This document shows positions 53,825-64,000 of a stretch of 64,000 nucleotides of DNA, one piece after another. Source of the stretch: Curvularia sp. ZM96 (taxonomy: Eukaryota; Ascomycota; Dothideomycetes; Pleosporales; Pleosporaceae); assembly GCA_022457065.1 (NCBI GenBank), contig JAJGBQ010000003.1, forward strand, positions 2,170,001 through 2,234,000, in the 5' to 3' direction. Both the position numbers and the translations under genes were made by a program. The notes under the pieces were generated by a model. The model made no database searches. It saw only the letters and a program-made list of their open reading frames with translations, and was not told the origin of the DNA. The first letter of the stretch is position 1. Each line of letters begins with the position of its first letter.

Positions 53825-54411
53825 GATATGCTACCCCCAGCCCACTAAAGATCGCAGATTGAGAAGAGAACGAGGACGCGGAGCTCGAAGCTTGAGTCCT
53901 GTATTTGAAACGCTACTTCGACTGCAGATTCGATCAAAATTTTGCTACGGATCGGATCCAGATGAACCCTGGACCACAAAACAAAAACTGACTATGGGTA
54001 CATCAATCGCTAATGTCACTTAGCTATTGTATAACAAGACACGCATTTTGTAATGTCTTTTTCCAAACTCTATCATCCCCGACAAAGCTGTTGAAACCAA
54101 GTGGACGTCGACAGCAGGATTTAAGCGCCACCCCAATTCTGGGTACAAGGTGAATCTGTTATACTTTCTGTCGCCATGTTCATAACTCTAGCATGGTTGA
54201 ATTATCTTTTCAACGGGCTTTTACATCGTCAAACAACACATCGTTTTCAAACACAAGCTCTCGAGCTACAGGTACGTATTCCCTAGTAATCGACCAGAAG
54301 TCGAAGTGACACACTGCTTGTATGCATCCCATTGGAATAATCGGAAGAAGTTCTTTAAACATACAAGCGGTTGCTTTATTGTAGATGAAAAAGAGGAGCC
54401 CCGGAAAAAGA
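53825..54411. other. Intergenic, no gene seen
   Basis: About 590 bp following the poly(A) tract. Only short open frames occur on both strands, without domains or clear promoter signals. Confidence 0.45.
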
Positions 54412-56018
54412 GAGGTTGTGTTTGACATGAATGAGCTCGCAAAAGGTTGCAGCAGACTTAGTTGGAGCTCATCAATGTGTCGAAGTCAAGAAAAATCACG
54501 GATGCCTGGTTCAACAAAGCATTTCTGGTGTTTATGGACGACGGACAAGAGGTTGTTGCTCAAGTGCAGAATCTAAATGCAGCCCGCGCACATTACGCCA
54601 CGGCTAGTGAAGTCACTACAATGGATTTTGGAAGCCTTCTTGACATAACGAATGTTAATTTCAGACTGGCATAAATACTATTGTAGGCTGGGAGAGTCTG
54701 CGATACACCTGCGCCCCGTGTTTGCGCACGGAACTCAAATGCTCAATCGCATCCAGTTGGAGTTGAACACATCATCATGGAGAAAGCGCAGGGTGTTCCG
54801 CTTTCACAGGTCTGAAATTCGATGGACCTAGTTGGCAAGTTTCAAGTGCTGCTTGATCTGGTAGCGATTCAAGAGCGGTAGCTGAGGATTGCATTCTCGC
54901 ACTATGGCAGCTTGTCCTATGCCGAAGATTTGCCTTCATCTGTTGCAAGCCATTATGTTTAACGAGGCTTGGTTGTTCAAAATTCAAAATTTTCTATAGG
55001 GCCAGCTGTCGGTAACGACTGGAACAGTCTCGGCCGGGCTGGCCTAAATATCGAAAGAGGGTCATGTACATTGCAGCCCAGAACATTTGAGTACCATTGC
55101 TGACTTTCTTGTAGGGTCTTCGTTAAGCCAGTGCTGGCTATCGATAGGTGAGAGAGAGGCGCAAGCGACTCAACATCTAAACCTGCCAAACAATTAGGTA
55201 TGTTCTGCGGCCCTGGGCTTTATCAACCAGATTCTAAGGAGAAGCTCATTGCGCTCGATCGATACCAACACATCGTCGATGCGATTATCCCTGGAAATAA
55301 AACGATTTGCAATCCATACCTGTGGCACGACAGCTTGAACGAGAGTACTATCTTCGTCGATCCCAGCGCTCCTGGAAAGACTTCAGCCATCATTGGTTGG
55401 CAATCTTGCCACATCTCACCACTATTTTACCACAAAGTGGACCTGATGATTTTCAATTTGGATGACCTTGAGTCAAAGAACCTTGACTGGACCCCATTGC
55501 CAGAGCTTTCTGGACTTTCCTCTGAGTAGATATCTATGGCCATCCGTTATTACGAGCTAGCGAATAGCTTCATCGCATGGCGGAAATTTATGAATGCTAT
55601 GAATCCAGACTTATTTAAGGTGATAGTGCTTAAGAAGACAATGCTTCACATGCTACTGGAGTTCGTAAATCACATATTTGAGTACGGCGAGGGGCATGTT
55701 CAGCCTCTTCTGGTCCAATTGAAGGACACATGGCCAACCCTAACAGCAGTTACAGGCCGTCCTCTCCTCTTGAATTTCTCAGATACTAATATTGAGCGTA
55801 TCAAACCAAAAGTTGATGATGAGGAGACTGGAGCAGAAAATACACGCCAAGTGAAGGGAATGATGGGTGGACTGTGGCCACACGGAGGCTTGATCGACCA
55901 TGTGCATTACAACGTTTGTAGAGCAGCACTAAAAGAAATAAAAGAACAGTACATTGGGCAGTTAGCGGACAATAAAGAGGAGCGAGCAGAGTACGAACGC
56001 TATTGGCCGTTTTACTAG
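54412..56018 (+). pseudogene. Decayed aminoglycoside-phosphotransferase-family (APH) kinase
   Basis: Pieces of one APH-fold protein are spread over 1.6 kb on one strand. The start (VFDMNELAK...) is followed, after frame slips, by the FLVFMDDGQEVVAQVQNLNAA strand and ATASEVTTMDF. Next come HIIMEKAQGVPLSQV and YGSLSYAEDLP. The catalytic region is LWHDSLNESTIFVDP where the family has WHGDLHxxNIFVDP, so the catalytic Asp/Asn pattern is lost. IGWQS stands for IDWQS. The C-terminus ends in the typical ERYWPF motif. Frame slips occur near 54440-54500, and in-frame stops include TGA at 54813 and TAG at 54879, both where Trp would fit (QV*NSM, ER*LRI). The family phosphorylates small molecules; in fungi most members are uncharacterised. 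The gene is non-functional. Confidence 0.8.
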
Positions 56019-56276
56019 CTAGGATAAGAACCACTAGTAATGCATGGCGCGCATTGTGAGCTAGGCAGCCATTTTCGCGTCGCATACATCAGCAAGAACA
56101 TTTCTATTGTTCATACAATCTATTCAATCAATTTGCTTATAAACCGCCCCTCAAATACCGTTTCTGAACCGCAGGAAAGCTACAAGCAGGTACTAGATAA
56201 GCAATTCTTATCGTTCCTTATTGCCTTGCCAACCTTCGTGTTGCGGCTTTTTGTAGTACTACCCAGAAGTAACGTT

Positions 56277-57445
56277 ATGGAGAGTTTTTACTTGAAGAAT
56301 ACCCCAAGATACCACCAACTTCTGAACTTGCTGGATACGGAACCAAAGCCACGACGCCCAAAAAGCGAACCGAACTCAACGATACGCGTCAGCGCAAGAA
56401 TCAGACCTCTATCTCAAGAGGAGGGCTTTCCGTCAGCTATATTTCCCCAAGTCCATCGCAATGGCGTTGTCGATGTCCACGATCTCTACAACCACCCAAG
56501 AGGGAAACCAATATTGAAAGTATGAAGTACAGCTCTCAAGCCTTTAATTAGAGTCATTCATGCTAATGTATCAAGTCTTTTCAATACGAAGTCGATTGTC
56601 TATTCCCACCTACCTCGACTACTGCGGAGCTCTACAGCGAACTCGTATCAGACCTTGTTCCTTACGCGTGGGATGGTGGGACTGGGACGCTCTTCGCGTA
56701 CGGCCAAACTGGATCTGGAAAGACATTCACCATTAGTGGATTACAGCAATTAGTTGCGGAAACATTGTGGGATGGAGGTCTTGATAGCGATCGAGAGGTT
56801 TACTTGGCCATTATCGACCTGGCAGGCAACGCGGCCTTTGACCTTTTGAGTGACCGCAAACCTATATCTCTTCTTGAAGATGCTGCGGGTGTCACACAAA
56901 TGGTGGGTGCGAATGAGCATCAAATCAAGAACAAGCAGGAGATGAAGAGCCTAATTGACCATGCAAACTCGTTCAGAAGGACAGCCCCGACGCTGAAAAA
57001 CGATGCATCATCACGTTCGCATACGATATGTCGTATTCGGGTTCGACGGCCGGACACCAACACTGACGGCTTCTTATACATGGTCGATCTTGCTGGATCT
57101 GAGAGCGCACGAGACGTAGCAGTGCACGGTCCTGATCGAATGCGCGAGACACGGGAGATTAACGTTAGTTTGTCTGTCCTAAAAGACTGCATCCGTGGGA
57201 AAGCGCAGGCAGATACTCAGCTTGCCTCGGGGAATATGAGCTCGAGATCTAAGCTTCCATACATACCCTTCCGGCAGAGTGCTCTTACGAGAGTTCTGAA
57301 GCATGTGTTTGACCCAGCTAGCACAAGGCTCTGCAAAACAGTGGTGATTGCCTGCGTCAATCCCAGTCTTGCTGATGTGGGATCGACTAAGAATACTCTA
57401 CGGTTTTCCGAGCTCCTACGTCCTCGGATTGTGAAAAGGAATTGA
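56277..57445 (+). CDS. Stand-alone kinesin motor-domain protein
   Basis: Two exons, 56277-56519 and 56576-57445 (GTATGA..AAG), giving 370 aa. The complete motor domain is present: the first strand IRVSARIRPLSQEE, P-loop AYGQTGSGKT, switch I NDASSRSH and switch II DLAGSE. The alpha4 region has INVSLSVLKDCIRG and PFRQSALTRVLKHVF, and the end motif is NTLRFSELLRPRIVKRN. There is no stalk or tail after the motor, only about 45 residues before it. This is short for a kinesin (usually 600-1,500 aa). The frame is open and all ATPase motifs are intact, so it may be expressed. The flanking genes are a decayed APH gene and a zinc-ribbon-like gene. The 3' splice site is AAG rather than CAG or TAG, a mild oddity. 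The role is unknown. Confidence 0.85.
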
Positions 57446-57744
57446 GATATCTCCCAAGCGTGCGCCTCACTAAAGCAAGCATCTACCCTTTCCAGCTGTT
57501 CGAGTCGAGTTTGGCTAGTTGTAGAAACTAGGCTTTGCGTTGTTGCGTCTTGTGTAGCATTTGATTTTCTTTCTAACTTTCTTTCCATTTTAAGCCAACA
57601 CGAATTCTGGCAAACACCTCAAGCGGGTCTCTGCTGAAATGAAATTACACTTCTCTTACTCCCGCCTGGTTTCCGAGACCTCATAAAAGCCGCGCAGTCA
57701 TATAGTGCCTGGCCATGATTATGAATTACTGGACAAGAGCTTCA

Positions 57745-58496
57745 CTACTCTTCAATCAGAGCCTTCACATGCTCCATGCGATAATGAAAGTACACACCGA
57801 ACGGGAGGTTCTTCGGCTCATACCACCAATATCTATCCCACCTTCTGGGGGCTCTAGAGCAATGCTACGTGTGTCAGTAAACGGATCCCTCAGTCGTTAA
57901 CGGTCACACGGACTCACCCCACACCAATAGACCGGTTGACCCTCTTTATCTTCACCAACCCTACTATGTCTAGCCTCCCCCACATAGGAGTACTCCCATT
58001 GCCCACACGTTGCACACCGATGACATAGTTCTTCCTCCTTGACGAGTACTTCCACTAGTCTCTCAGTACATTCTCGCTCATATGCTTTCTTTCCCGAACC
58101 TCTCTTCGTATCCACCACCTTCCTTGTCCGCTTCAATCCACTGTCCCTAAGGACTGAAGGTTCTGCACTTAGAAGATCTTCTGCTTCCAGCAACTCATTG
58201 CCGCACCCGTCGCCAAAATCGCATCCGTTTCTGAGCCAGAACCGAGGATTCAAGTTCGGATTCGAGGAGGGAGGATCATGTGTGGCGTTGCTAGTTCCAG
58301 CTGAAGACGAAGGCTCATCAGGAGAGGAGAGTTGTCCGAAGTATTTGTTGCCCACGGCCATACCATAGGCGCGTGGGTACACCACAAACCATTCGTTTCC
58401 GCGGCGGTGCAGGGCGACCTGTAACCTAATGCGTGGTGTAGAGAAGGACGTGAGGCCGTTGCCTTCGTGCGATGGTGTAGTTAATGGTTCTGACAT
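57745..58496 (-). CDS. Zinc-ribbon-like protein of unknown function
   Basis: Two exons, 58496-57918 and 57864-57745 (GTGAGT..TAG, 53-nt intron), giving 232 aa. The ATG at 58496 (MSEPLTTPS) is used; no ATG lies upstream in frame. Two halves of a probable Zn site are brought together by splicing: CHRCATCGQW in exon 1 and YWCGHC across the junction. An aromatic, basic tail follows (RAPRRWDRYWWYEPKNLPFGVYFHYR). The front has a strand-rich region (RIRLQVALHRRGNEWFVVYPRAYGMAVG) and a Ser/Pro linker. I do not recognise a named family. Good codon periodicity and the exact repair of the Cys motif by splicing support a real gene. Confidence 0.78.
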
Positions 58497-59443
58497 TGAA
58501 AATCGAAAATTCTTCCCCACGTGCACTAAAAATGGATGTTCTCACTACCTGGAGAATGAGAGCGTACCTTAGCATCCGGTTGCTTCATACCATGTATGAT
58601 CATGATATGTACCAAGTCATAATCGCTGCTGACGCCAGCACAAAGGCATATCCACGTGGCGCAGTAGCGTCGATAACGACCCGCTGCTCAGGCCTCAACT
58701 GCTTGTCGCACTGCCCCACGCCCCACCTATTGCGCTGCCTCTCGCGCTCTGTCTCTTGCTACTACTTACTGTCGCAACCTACTCTCTTGGCCTTGCTTAA
58801 CCCTGTTTTCACAGGTCTCGGATGTCTCGGACGTCTCATATGTCTCGGTTATGCCCATCGTGTCTTTGGCGCTCATGCCATCTATGCATGTGTCCAGTTG
58901 TGACCCCGCCAGCTTTGCCCAATCTACCCCGAATTCCAGCCAGGTACCTAAGCGTAAGATAACATGCACCTACAATCAAAAGCATCGTTTGTATCTATCA
59001 CGTCATTTTTATCAGCCGCATAGGTACCATAGCCTGAGCTTATAGCAAGCATCTTATAGAACGCTATGATATGCTTGGCAGCGATGCTTGATCCTCCGAC
59101 GCTCCTCCGCTATTACACCAGGGATACTGGACACACTCTATGCATATCGCAACATCAAGCGTCTAATTCCTCCAGTAAGCTCCAGAGGTAATTTGGAAAG
59201 TGGAGAAGACGGCGTAACATATCTGAATACTAACGCATTTGAGAAACGATTGTGCTTAATCATGACCACCATTTGTTATTTTAAAGTGGTATCCATACAG
59301 TTGGGACGGACGATCAAAGGACGTAGCGCAACGGTCTCCTTCAAAGGAGATGATAGCTCCGACCCTCCGCTCCAATTGATTGGAATATAAAATATGAGAC
59401 TATTGTATTATGTTATTACAGGTTTCAGTTGTCCATCACCAGC
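58497..59443. other. Intergenic, no gene seen
   Basis: About 0.95 kb between divergent genes (zinc-ribbon-like on minus, P450 on plus). A short TCTCGGATGTCTCGGACGTCTC run (near 58814-58835) consists of imperfect 10-bp repeats. No coding frame is supported. Confidence 0.45.
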
Positions 59444-61147
59444 ATGGCTAATTCTTTCAAAAATGCGACCTTCTCTCTCATTAGCACCCCGCTCGCTATT
59501 TGTGTTGTAGCGTGTATCGTCGCAACTCCACTCATCTCATGGATGTACTACTTCGTTACGAAACAACGGCCTCTTCGAGGAATTCCTATCCTTGCTTTGG
59601 ATGGACATACACCTGAGGAAAGCTGGTATACCAAGCCACGCGAATTACTCAGTAAAGGAAGAAAACTGTACCCCAATGAGCCTTTCCAGGTTCTGAGCTA
59701 TGGTGGCCCAAAGCTTGTCCTTCCACAGCGATATCTCGAAGAGGTCCGCGACGCCCCAAATGCAGCCTTCGCTCCTTATCTCTCGAGTTCCATGCCTTGG
59801 AACCTACCTGGGTTTGAAAGCTTGTTAGCATTACACAAACACCAAGACCTTATCGCAGACGTTCTTCGAGTTAAGCTCACACAGTCCCTTGGGCTTATAA
59901 CGGAGAGCTTGGTGGAAGAAGGCATTTTGGTTACTGAGGAACTTTTCGGCAAACTTGCTCCTGGGCAGTGGCACAATGTTCAGATGCTACCTGGAACAAC
60001 CAAGATAATTGGTCGCTTTACTGCCCGCACTTTACTCGGCGAAGAGATGGCCCATGACCCTGAATATGTCGACCTTACGATTCAACACACTGGTGTCCTT
60101 GTTCCAGCAGCAATGCAGCTTCGTCGCTGGCCTCGTTACCTATGGCCAATAGTACAATACTTTGTTCCTGACTGCGCAAAAGTTCGATACCAAGTCCAAA
60201 GAGCACGTAAATTGATCTCCAAGGAGATGGAACGCCGAGGGAGGTTAGCAAGAGCTGCTATCGCGGCTGGCCAGAAGGTCCCCAAAACGCACGACTCAGT
60301 AGCGTGGGTTCTGGACCAAAACAAGAATAATGCAAAGATTGATCTTGTTAGCTTTCAACTGACTGTATCTGCGGCTGCCGTCCACAATACGGGTGGGGTG
60401 AGTACATATACACCTTTCATATGAGATTACTTGACTAAAAAATATTAGCATCTGCTCGCAGCTCTCTGGTATATCATCGCAAATCCTAAATACATCCAAC
60501 TTCTTCGAGAAGAAGCAATCTCAGTGCTTAAGGAGTATGGATGGACAAGGCAAGCCTTGGCTCGTCTAAGGTTACAGGATGCTGTGCATAAGGAGTGCAT
60601 AAGAATCCTGCGGGGTAATCTTGCCACTTCACGTCGTCAAGTATTCAAAGGAGAATTGCAGTTCTCAGATGGCTTCACTATACCCAACGGTCGAAGCTTC
60701 TTTGTTATGCCTCCTGCTGATTACCAGGGTGAGAACGAGCAGTTCCATCCAGAGCGCTGGGTTGAAAAGTGAGAGGGTGAAGGTCAAGCGAACAAACATG
60801 CTTTCGTCACTGCCAATATGGAGAATCAAGAATTTGGAGTTGGTAAGCATGCTTGCCCAGGGTAAGTCTCCCATGTATTCTTTTCTGTCTTTTCTCTTGT
60901 CACTCTGTGAAACTAAGACTCGTGCCAAATATGCTAATCTATTTTAATATCTAGGCGATGGTTTGCAAATGATGAAATCAAGATTGCAACCTGTATTCTT
61001 CTATTGCGCTATGACTGGCAAGCTCCGCCAGATATGAAAATGCCACTTTTCGATGCGTGCGAGGACTTTCCTGTCTTTGCGGACACGGTCCATATGCAGA
61101 TGAGGGTGAGAGAGCCAGAAATTGACCTTGCGTGTCCCAAAATGTAG
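59444..61147 (+). pseudogene. Cytochrome P450 (microsomal, CYP68-like) interrupted by one TGA
   Basis: Exons 59444-60397, 60449-60861 and 60955-61147 would give 519 codons plus stop. The N-terminal membrane anchor (PLAICVVACIVATPLISWMYYF) precedes QRPLRGIPILALDGHTP. The I-helix region is AAAVHNTGGHLLAALWYI. The K-helix ExxR is ECIR. The heme loop is EFGVGKHACPG, continuing RWFANDEIKIATCILLLRYDW across the last intron. A single in-frame TGA sits at 60770-60772, between the FHPERW block and GQANKHAFVTANMEN, so the Cys-ligand segment would be lost. No alternative splice removes it cleanly. Sequence style resembles fungal P450s of the ent-kaurene-oxidase/secondary-metabolite group. It could be a recent pseudogene, a strain allele or a sequencing error. 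Confidence 0.83.
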
Positions 61148-61721
61148 AAGCCGGAATATTATGACATCAGAAGCATATAGAAATCTAGAGAGACAATGAG
61201 AACGAACATTGGGTTTTTCACTTTCACAAATTTGAAACAACTCCGCATATAATTCTTTGTTAAGCGACCATCACTGCATGTGGAGCTTCGGTTGCTGACG
61301 CTAGCACAAGAGAACAGCCACGCAGGCAGAAAAAAAAACTTGACGGTCTATTAGGCAGAGCGTTAGGGGTTAGGAAAGTTCTTCTCGAATGGAATAGGAC
61401 ACCTACGTATTATTGGAACAAAGACTGTCCATTTTGTGCTGAGTATGTGTTTACAATCATTAGCTAGATACTTTTGAACCTAGTCCTCACTATGAATAGC
61501 ATTCACTGCAGCTACGAGGAGAAATCTAGCACGAGAACTTTATGGTTAAATCTGAGCAGGCACTTCATAGCCAGCCTCCTATTAATATTAGAGCTAATAT
61601 CTTACTTCAATATTCCAACGTAGATATCAAAGTAGAAAACGTTCTTACTATTAAAATTACATTACACTAATCTAGTCAGAGAATAAAATGTCTAGCTAGA
61701 TCAAGCTCTCTAGCTCTTGTA
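61148..61721. other. Intergenic, no gene seen
   Basis: About 570 bp between the convergent 3' ends of the P450 and the secreted protein gene. It is AT-rich with TAGCTAGA-type runs; no feature is supported. Confidence 0.5.
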
Positions 61722-62414
61722 CTATGGTTTATCTCCAAGCGCCACTGGAATCTGGGTGCGTAACGATATTGGAATAGCATCGCTTGCTTTCGTGGCTGCA
61801 GCGTTCCACTTCACCCTGATTGATGTTAGCTTAAACATATACTATATTCTTGGCTAACTCACAAGTAAACACCCGTCTCATTCGTCGGTGTAGCAAGAAA
61901 CTTCATCTCGAGAGTTGAGTTTTCTTTCTTGTGGTAGGCCCACCCTCCATACAGGCCGAATCCAACAGAAGATGCACCACCAGGAAGCGTCTCATTATCG
62001 TGGGCGAACCTGACAGGGTTTTCAGCTCCCTCTGTCAGGTCAATATACATCTTGGGTCCAGCAGACCACGAGGGCACCGTCGTGTTAGCTTTAGCTACAA
62101 ACTTGGTGTCACCCTCAGACATGCTCACTACGATTGTAAGCTGCGGCATCGTCGAGTGCATAATGCATTCTTACAGGAGATGTTCACCGACTGCTTTACG
62201 AACGAAGGGGTGCCACCAACATATGCTTGACCTGGGTGTTTGTGAGATAATGATAAAAGTCAGATGTGATCTAGTCCTGACCGTCGCCGTAGAACATCTG
62301 CAGGCCTGAGGAGGCGATTTTACCATACGCGAAGAGCTTGAACTCGGTGTTCCCAGGTATCGCGCCATTCACGCACGCGACGATAGTAGCAAGGAAAGGA
62401 AGTTTGCAGAACAT
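61722..62414 (-). CDS. Small secreted protein, Cys-poor, unknown function
   Basis: Four exons: 62414-62282, 62231-62200, 62140-61863 and 61815-61722, giving 178 aa. The signal peptide is MFCKLPFLATIVACVNGAIPG. The mature protein reads FKLFAYGKIASSGLQMFYGDGQAYVGG, then a strand-rich core (LTIVVSMSEGDTKFVAKANTTVP) with two N-glycosylation sequons nearby (NTT, NET), and ends in KWNAAATKASDAIPISLRTQIPVALG. The shape fits a beta-rich secreted fungal protein family of unknown role, common in Pleosporales. Exon 2 is only 32 nt. The exon 2-3 intron uses a GTAAAG donor, because a closer GTAAG would leave a 34-nt intron in the wrong phase. Confidence 0.82.
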
Positions 62415-64000
62415 TTTGTTAAAAGAATGGTGGGAAAAGAGTGGATAGTTTGGAAAGAATTTGGCTCTGAGATGTCCTCCTTTTCATATGGACCAGCTAC
62501 CCCCTATGATTTATCCCAAAGACTCCTTTTATCGCCACTTATCACGAGTACGGGCTTCAACTGCCGTCCGCAATCGCATTCCTGATGACGAGGTCCATGC
62601 AACGCTTCGCACAGGATCTCCCAAAACGTGTATACGCCACAGCATTTTCCCGGCTATTGTTCCTGCATTACGTTGCTAACGACTCGAGCTCTTACACTCA
62701 TATGCATTCAATACTACTTCTTGGCGAAACTGTGAACTGAACGTCTGCAGCGTCGATCGTTAGCGGCGGATGGTAACTAAAAAGTGGCACCCCAGACAAT
62801 AAGCATACCTTGCTCGAATGTTGTTCCTGCAGTAGTGGCTGCGATGGGCTGACCACGCATATAGTAAGAACACTACTGATTCTTTGAGCATAGCGTCGCG
62901 TTTTTTACTGGGTACAAGTTAGACTCAACCAAGAACGGGGCCTGAGGCCCAGTATGCAGGCCATGTGGTGGATCTGGTCCGACTCAATCAATAGGAATGT
63001 GACTAAATTCATGCGTACCATTGGCGGTAAGCAGTATTAGATACTCCATGACTTGCAAAAGCCTCGTCACAGCGTGATCTTGGCATGGACGCGTGCATGT
63101 TTCCTACGAAAAGTACGTACACCCCTGTCGGTTTCGAAGCGGAGGCTGACGCACCACTGGACCTCAGCTCCTTTCTCAAACGTGCGACCTCGGACCTCCG
63201 ATTTGATATGATCCACCGATAGTGCACAGAATGTCAAGCTCTCCAAAAATTCTCAGTGTGAGAGTTCATGGCCCTTACACTAAAACTTGATACGTCGAAT
63301 TATGCTGCAAGAACGCACCTGCTGCTGCTGTGGACGCTCTTCTCTAAGCATGATGTATAATGATAGATGCGTAGTTTTGTGGACTTCCCAAATCTAACAA
63401 CATAGAGTCGTACGAATTTCACTCTGCAACAATGAAACGATATCACAAGCCAAGATCTCTGCCGTGTGGCTCATGGTCCGAGCAAGACGGATGCTACCGT
63501 TGCGTTAGCGTAAATGTGTTTATCACGCTCGCGAATCGAGTCGTATGTTCTTAAATGTGGTGAATATAGGGATTATATCGTGATTCCCACCCAAATAAGG
63601 TCAGGCTTGTTCTAATATAGCTAATCCGCACTAGGAGTACCTAGTCGAAACTTCGGCCTGAATCAGTATTCGCTTTCGATCCACTAGGCACCCCAACAAC
63701 ACGACACAAAATTAGAAAATATTGATTCATCCACGCTCTGTGCGTTTGCTGCTCACTCACTGAGCACCCAGGGTCCGAATCTGCGCGATGCTCTGCCGAC
63801 GAGTGGACCACCGTGCTCCTATATCGATGCTACATTAGCTTCCTCCACATGTCACTACGGCGCGAGTAATTTGGGAAAGGATATTCGCATCTAGCCAAAA
63901 GGCCTTGGCGAAATTCTAACACCACTACCTGAAGGCCTGCTGTTTTATGCACTTGAAGCATGGTGTCGCGGGAAGTGGAGCTTCAAACCTGCTATCACAT
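62415..64000. other. Gene-poor right end of the window
   Basis: About 1.6 kb without a convincing gene. One 72-codon minus-strand frame (63009-63227) has a charged helix-like translation (SEVARLRKELRSSG) but no family resemblance, and its boundaries fit no splice model I could support. Other frames are short. Confidence 0.45.

Noticed and set aside
63009..63227. 72-codon minus-strand frame at the right edge
   Set aside because: A charged helix-like stretch only; no start context, splice partners or family resemblance to support a gene.
1..64000. CRISPR array, riboswitch, rRNA or complete tRNA gene
   Set aside because: None seen. No spaced identical short repeats of CRISPR type exist, and CRISPR is not expected in a eukaryotic nuclear genome.

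Overview
The window is fungal nuclear DNA, most likely from a filamentous ascomycete of the Dothideomycetes (Pleosporales-like). Genes carry one to four short introns with GT..AG borders. The conserved proteins are fungal, and the accessory half holds Zn2Cys6 regulators, MFS transporters, small secreted proteins, a Fot1/pogo-type transposase and a patatin/NB-ARC/TPR receptor. The order-level placement is inference; no phylogeny was run.

Positions 1-21,000 are a conserved housekeeping block. In order: SET9-like H4K20 methyltransferase (-), mitochondrial ribosomal protein uL14m (+), RNA polymerase II subunit RPB9 (-), PIN1/ESS1 prolyl isomerase (+), two unrecognised fungal proteins, the bud-site/septation protein BUD4 (-) and the mitochondrial DEAD-box helicase MRH4 (+). 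Several genes are head to head and share promoters: SET9/uL14m, RPB9/PIN1 and BUD4/MRH4.

Positions 22,000-37,500 look like a catabolic neighbourhood: two Zn2Cys6 regulators, a FAD monooxygenase, a Dal5-type MFS transporter divergent from an intracellular GH31 alpha-glucosidase, and a maltose-permease-like MFS transporter. The transporter/GH31 promoter has a TATA-like box on each side and two adjacent CreA-type sites. I infer uptake and intracellular hydrolysis of an alpha-glucoside under glucose repression.

Positions 37,500-44,000 are a repeat/immune-receptor island. An N-terminally truncated Fot1/pogo transposase lies next to a patatin/NB-ARC/TPR NLR gene. The NLR carries many TAG stops, several where the family has Trp, which is the signature of repeat-induced point mutation (RIP). 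A cysteine-rich secreted protein lies directly beyond.

Positions 44,500-64,000 hold an extended SDR reductase, a ferric reductase head to head with an F-box-like gene, a PIN-like carrier, a SINE-like poly(A) element, a decayed APH-family kinase gene, a stalkless kinesin, a zinc-ribbon-like protein, a P450 broken by one stop codon and a second small secreted protein. Exon joins were made by hand from splice borders, reading phase and family resemblance; none was tested against transcripts.
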